Shown: one piece after another, positions 22,595-22,608 of the stretch
Layout of the letters: every line of letters begins with the position of its first letter
Numbering within the stretch: the stretch's first letter is position 1
Assembly: GCA_023441625.1 (NCBI GenBank)
Contig: JAEZOA010000080.1
Coordinates: 1 to 22,608, forward strand
DNA from: Bacillota bacterium
GTDB lineage: Bacteria > Bacillota > Clostridia > Acetivibrionales > DSM-1351
DNA: 22,608 nt
Direction: 5' to 3'
The notes under the pieces: generated by a model
What the model saw: the letters and a program-made list of their open reading frames with translations, nothing else
Database searches by the model: none
Told to the model about the DNA's origin: nothing
Program-made: the position numbers and the translations under genes

Positions 22595-22608
22595 ATGTCA
22601 AAATTAAT
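22595..22608 (+). CDS. Start of an unidentified gene, cut by the window end
   Basis: ATG 22595 follows AAAGGAG (22582-22588) at good spacing, and the first codons read M-S-K-L. In Bacillus and many Clostridia the gene divergent from rpmB encodes an Asp23/YloU-family alkaline-shock protein, so that is the likeliest identity, but four codons cannot prove it. Confidence 0.55.

Noticed and set aside
1..22608. tRNA, rRNA, CRISPR array, intact insertion sequence or prophage
   Set aside because: None was seen on reading either strand; there are no regular spaced repeats, transposase motifs or terminal inverted repeats.

Overview
The window is AT-rich, densely coding chromosome of a spore-forming low-GC Firmicute, most likely a member of the Clostridia. 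The evidence is the block dxs-tlyA-nadK-argR-recN-spoIVB-spo0A, which has almost the same order in Bacillus and Clostridium, plus a small spoVM gene beside rpmB, Gram-positive type ribosome-binding sites and several TTG/GTG starts. The genus cannot be fixed from the sequence alone; a Ruminiclostridium-like cellulolytic clostridium is a guess.

Layout. (1) 1-5385: housekeeping operon with the 3' two thirds of dxs (isoprenoid precursor), tlyA (rRNA methyltransferase), nadK (NADP synthesis), argR (arginine regulator) and recN (recombinational repair), closed by an intrinsic terminator. (2) 5465-7972: the sporulation pair spoIVB (forespore signalling protease) and spo0A (master regulator); spo0A has its own good sigma-A type promoter. 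(3) 8072-8918: a stand-alone SAM methyltransferase with its own terminator. (4) 8919-9381: about 460 bases without a convincing gene, holding decayed-looking hairpins and ending in a structured leader. (5) 9382-13292: an OmpR-type response regulator, its membrane histidine kinase and an HtrA protease, an envelope-stress type module. (6) 13416-19210: HD-GYP phosphodiesterase, glycogen synthase, endonuclease III and a 708-residue FtsA-like actin-fold protein, all on the + strand with short gaps or overlaps. (7) 19413-21089: membrane GAF-GGDEF diguanylate cyclase, preceded by a second copy of the same structured leader. (8) 21103-22608: a convergent membrane-anchored protein of unknown function, the tiny spoVM gene, rpmB on the minus strand, and the first codons of another gene.

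Main discovery candidate: a leader of about 69 nt occurs twice, 10,031 bases apart, each time ending exactly at the start codon of a signalling gene (the response regulator and the diguanylate cyclase). The copies differ at 6 positions. Four of these lie in a 9-bp helix and all four keep pairing. The leader also holds two nested mini-ORFs coupled by a TAATG overlap, and it has a Gram-positive Shine-Dalgarno only on the far side of the helix from the main start codon. I do not recognise it as a named riboswitch class. Because it sits before a cyclase and a two-component system, with an HD-GYP phosphodiesterase between, it could coordinate c-di-GMP signalling and stress sensing, but that is inference.
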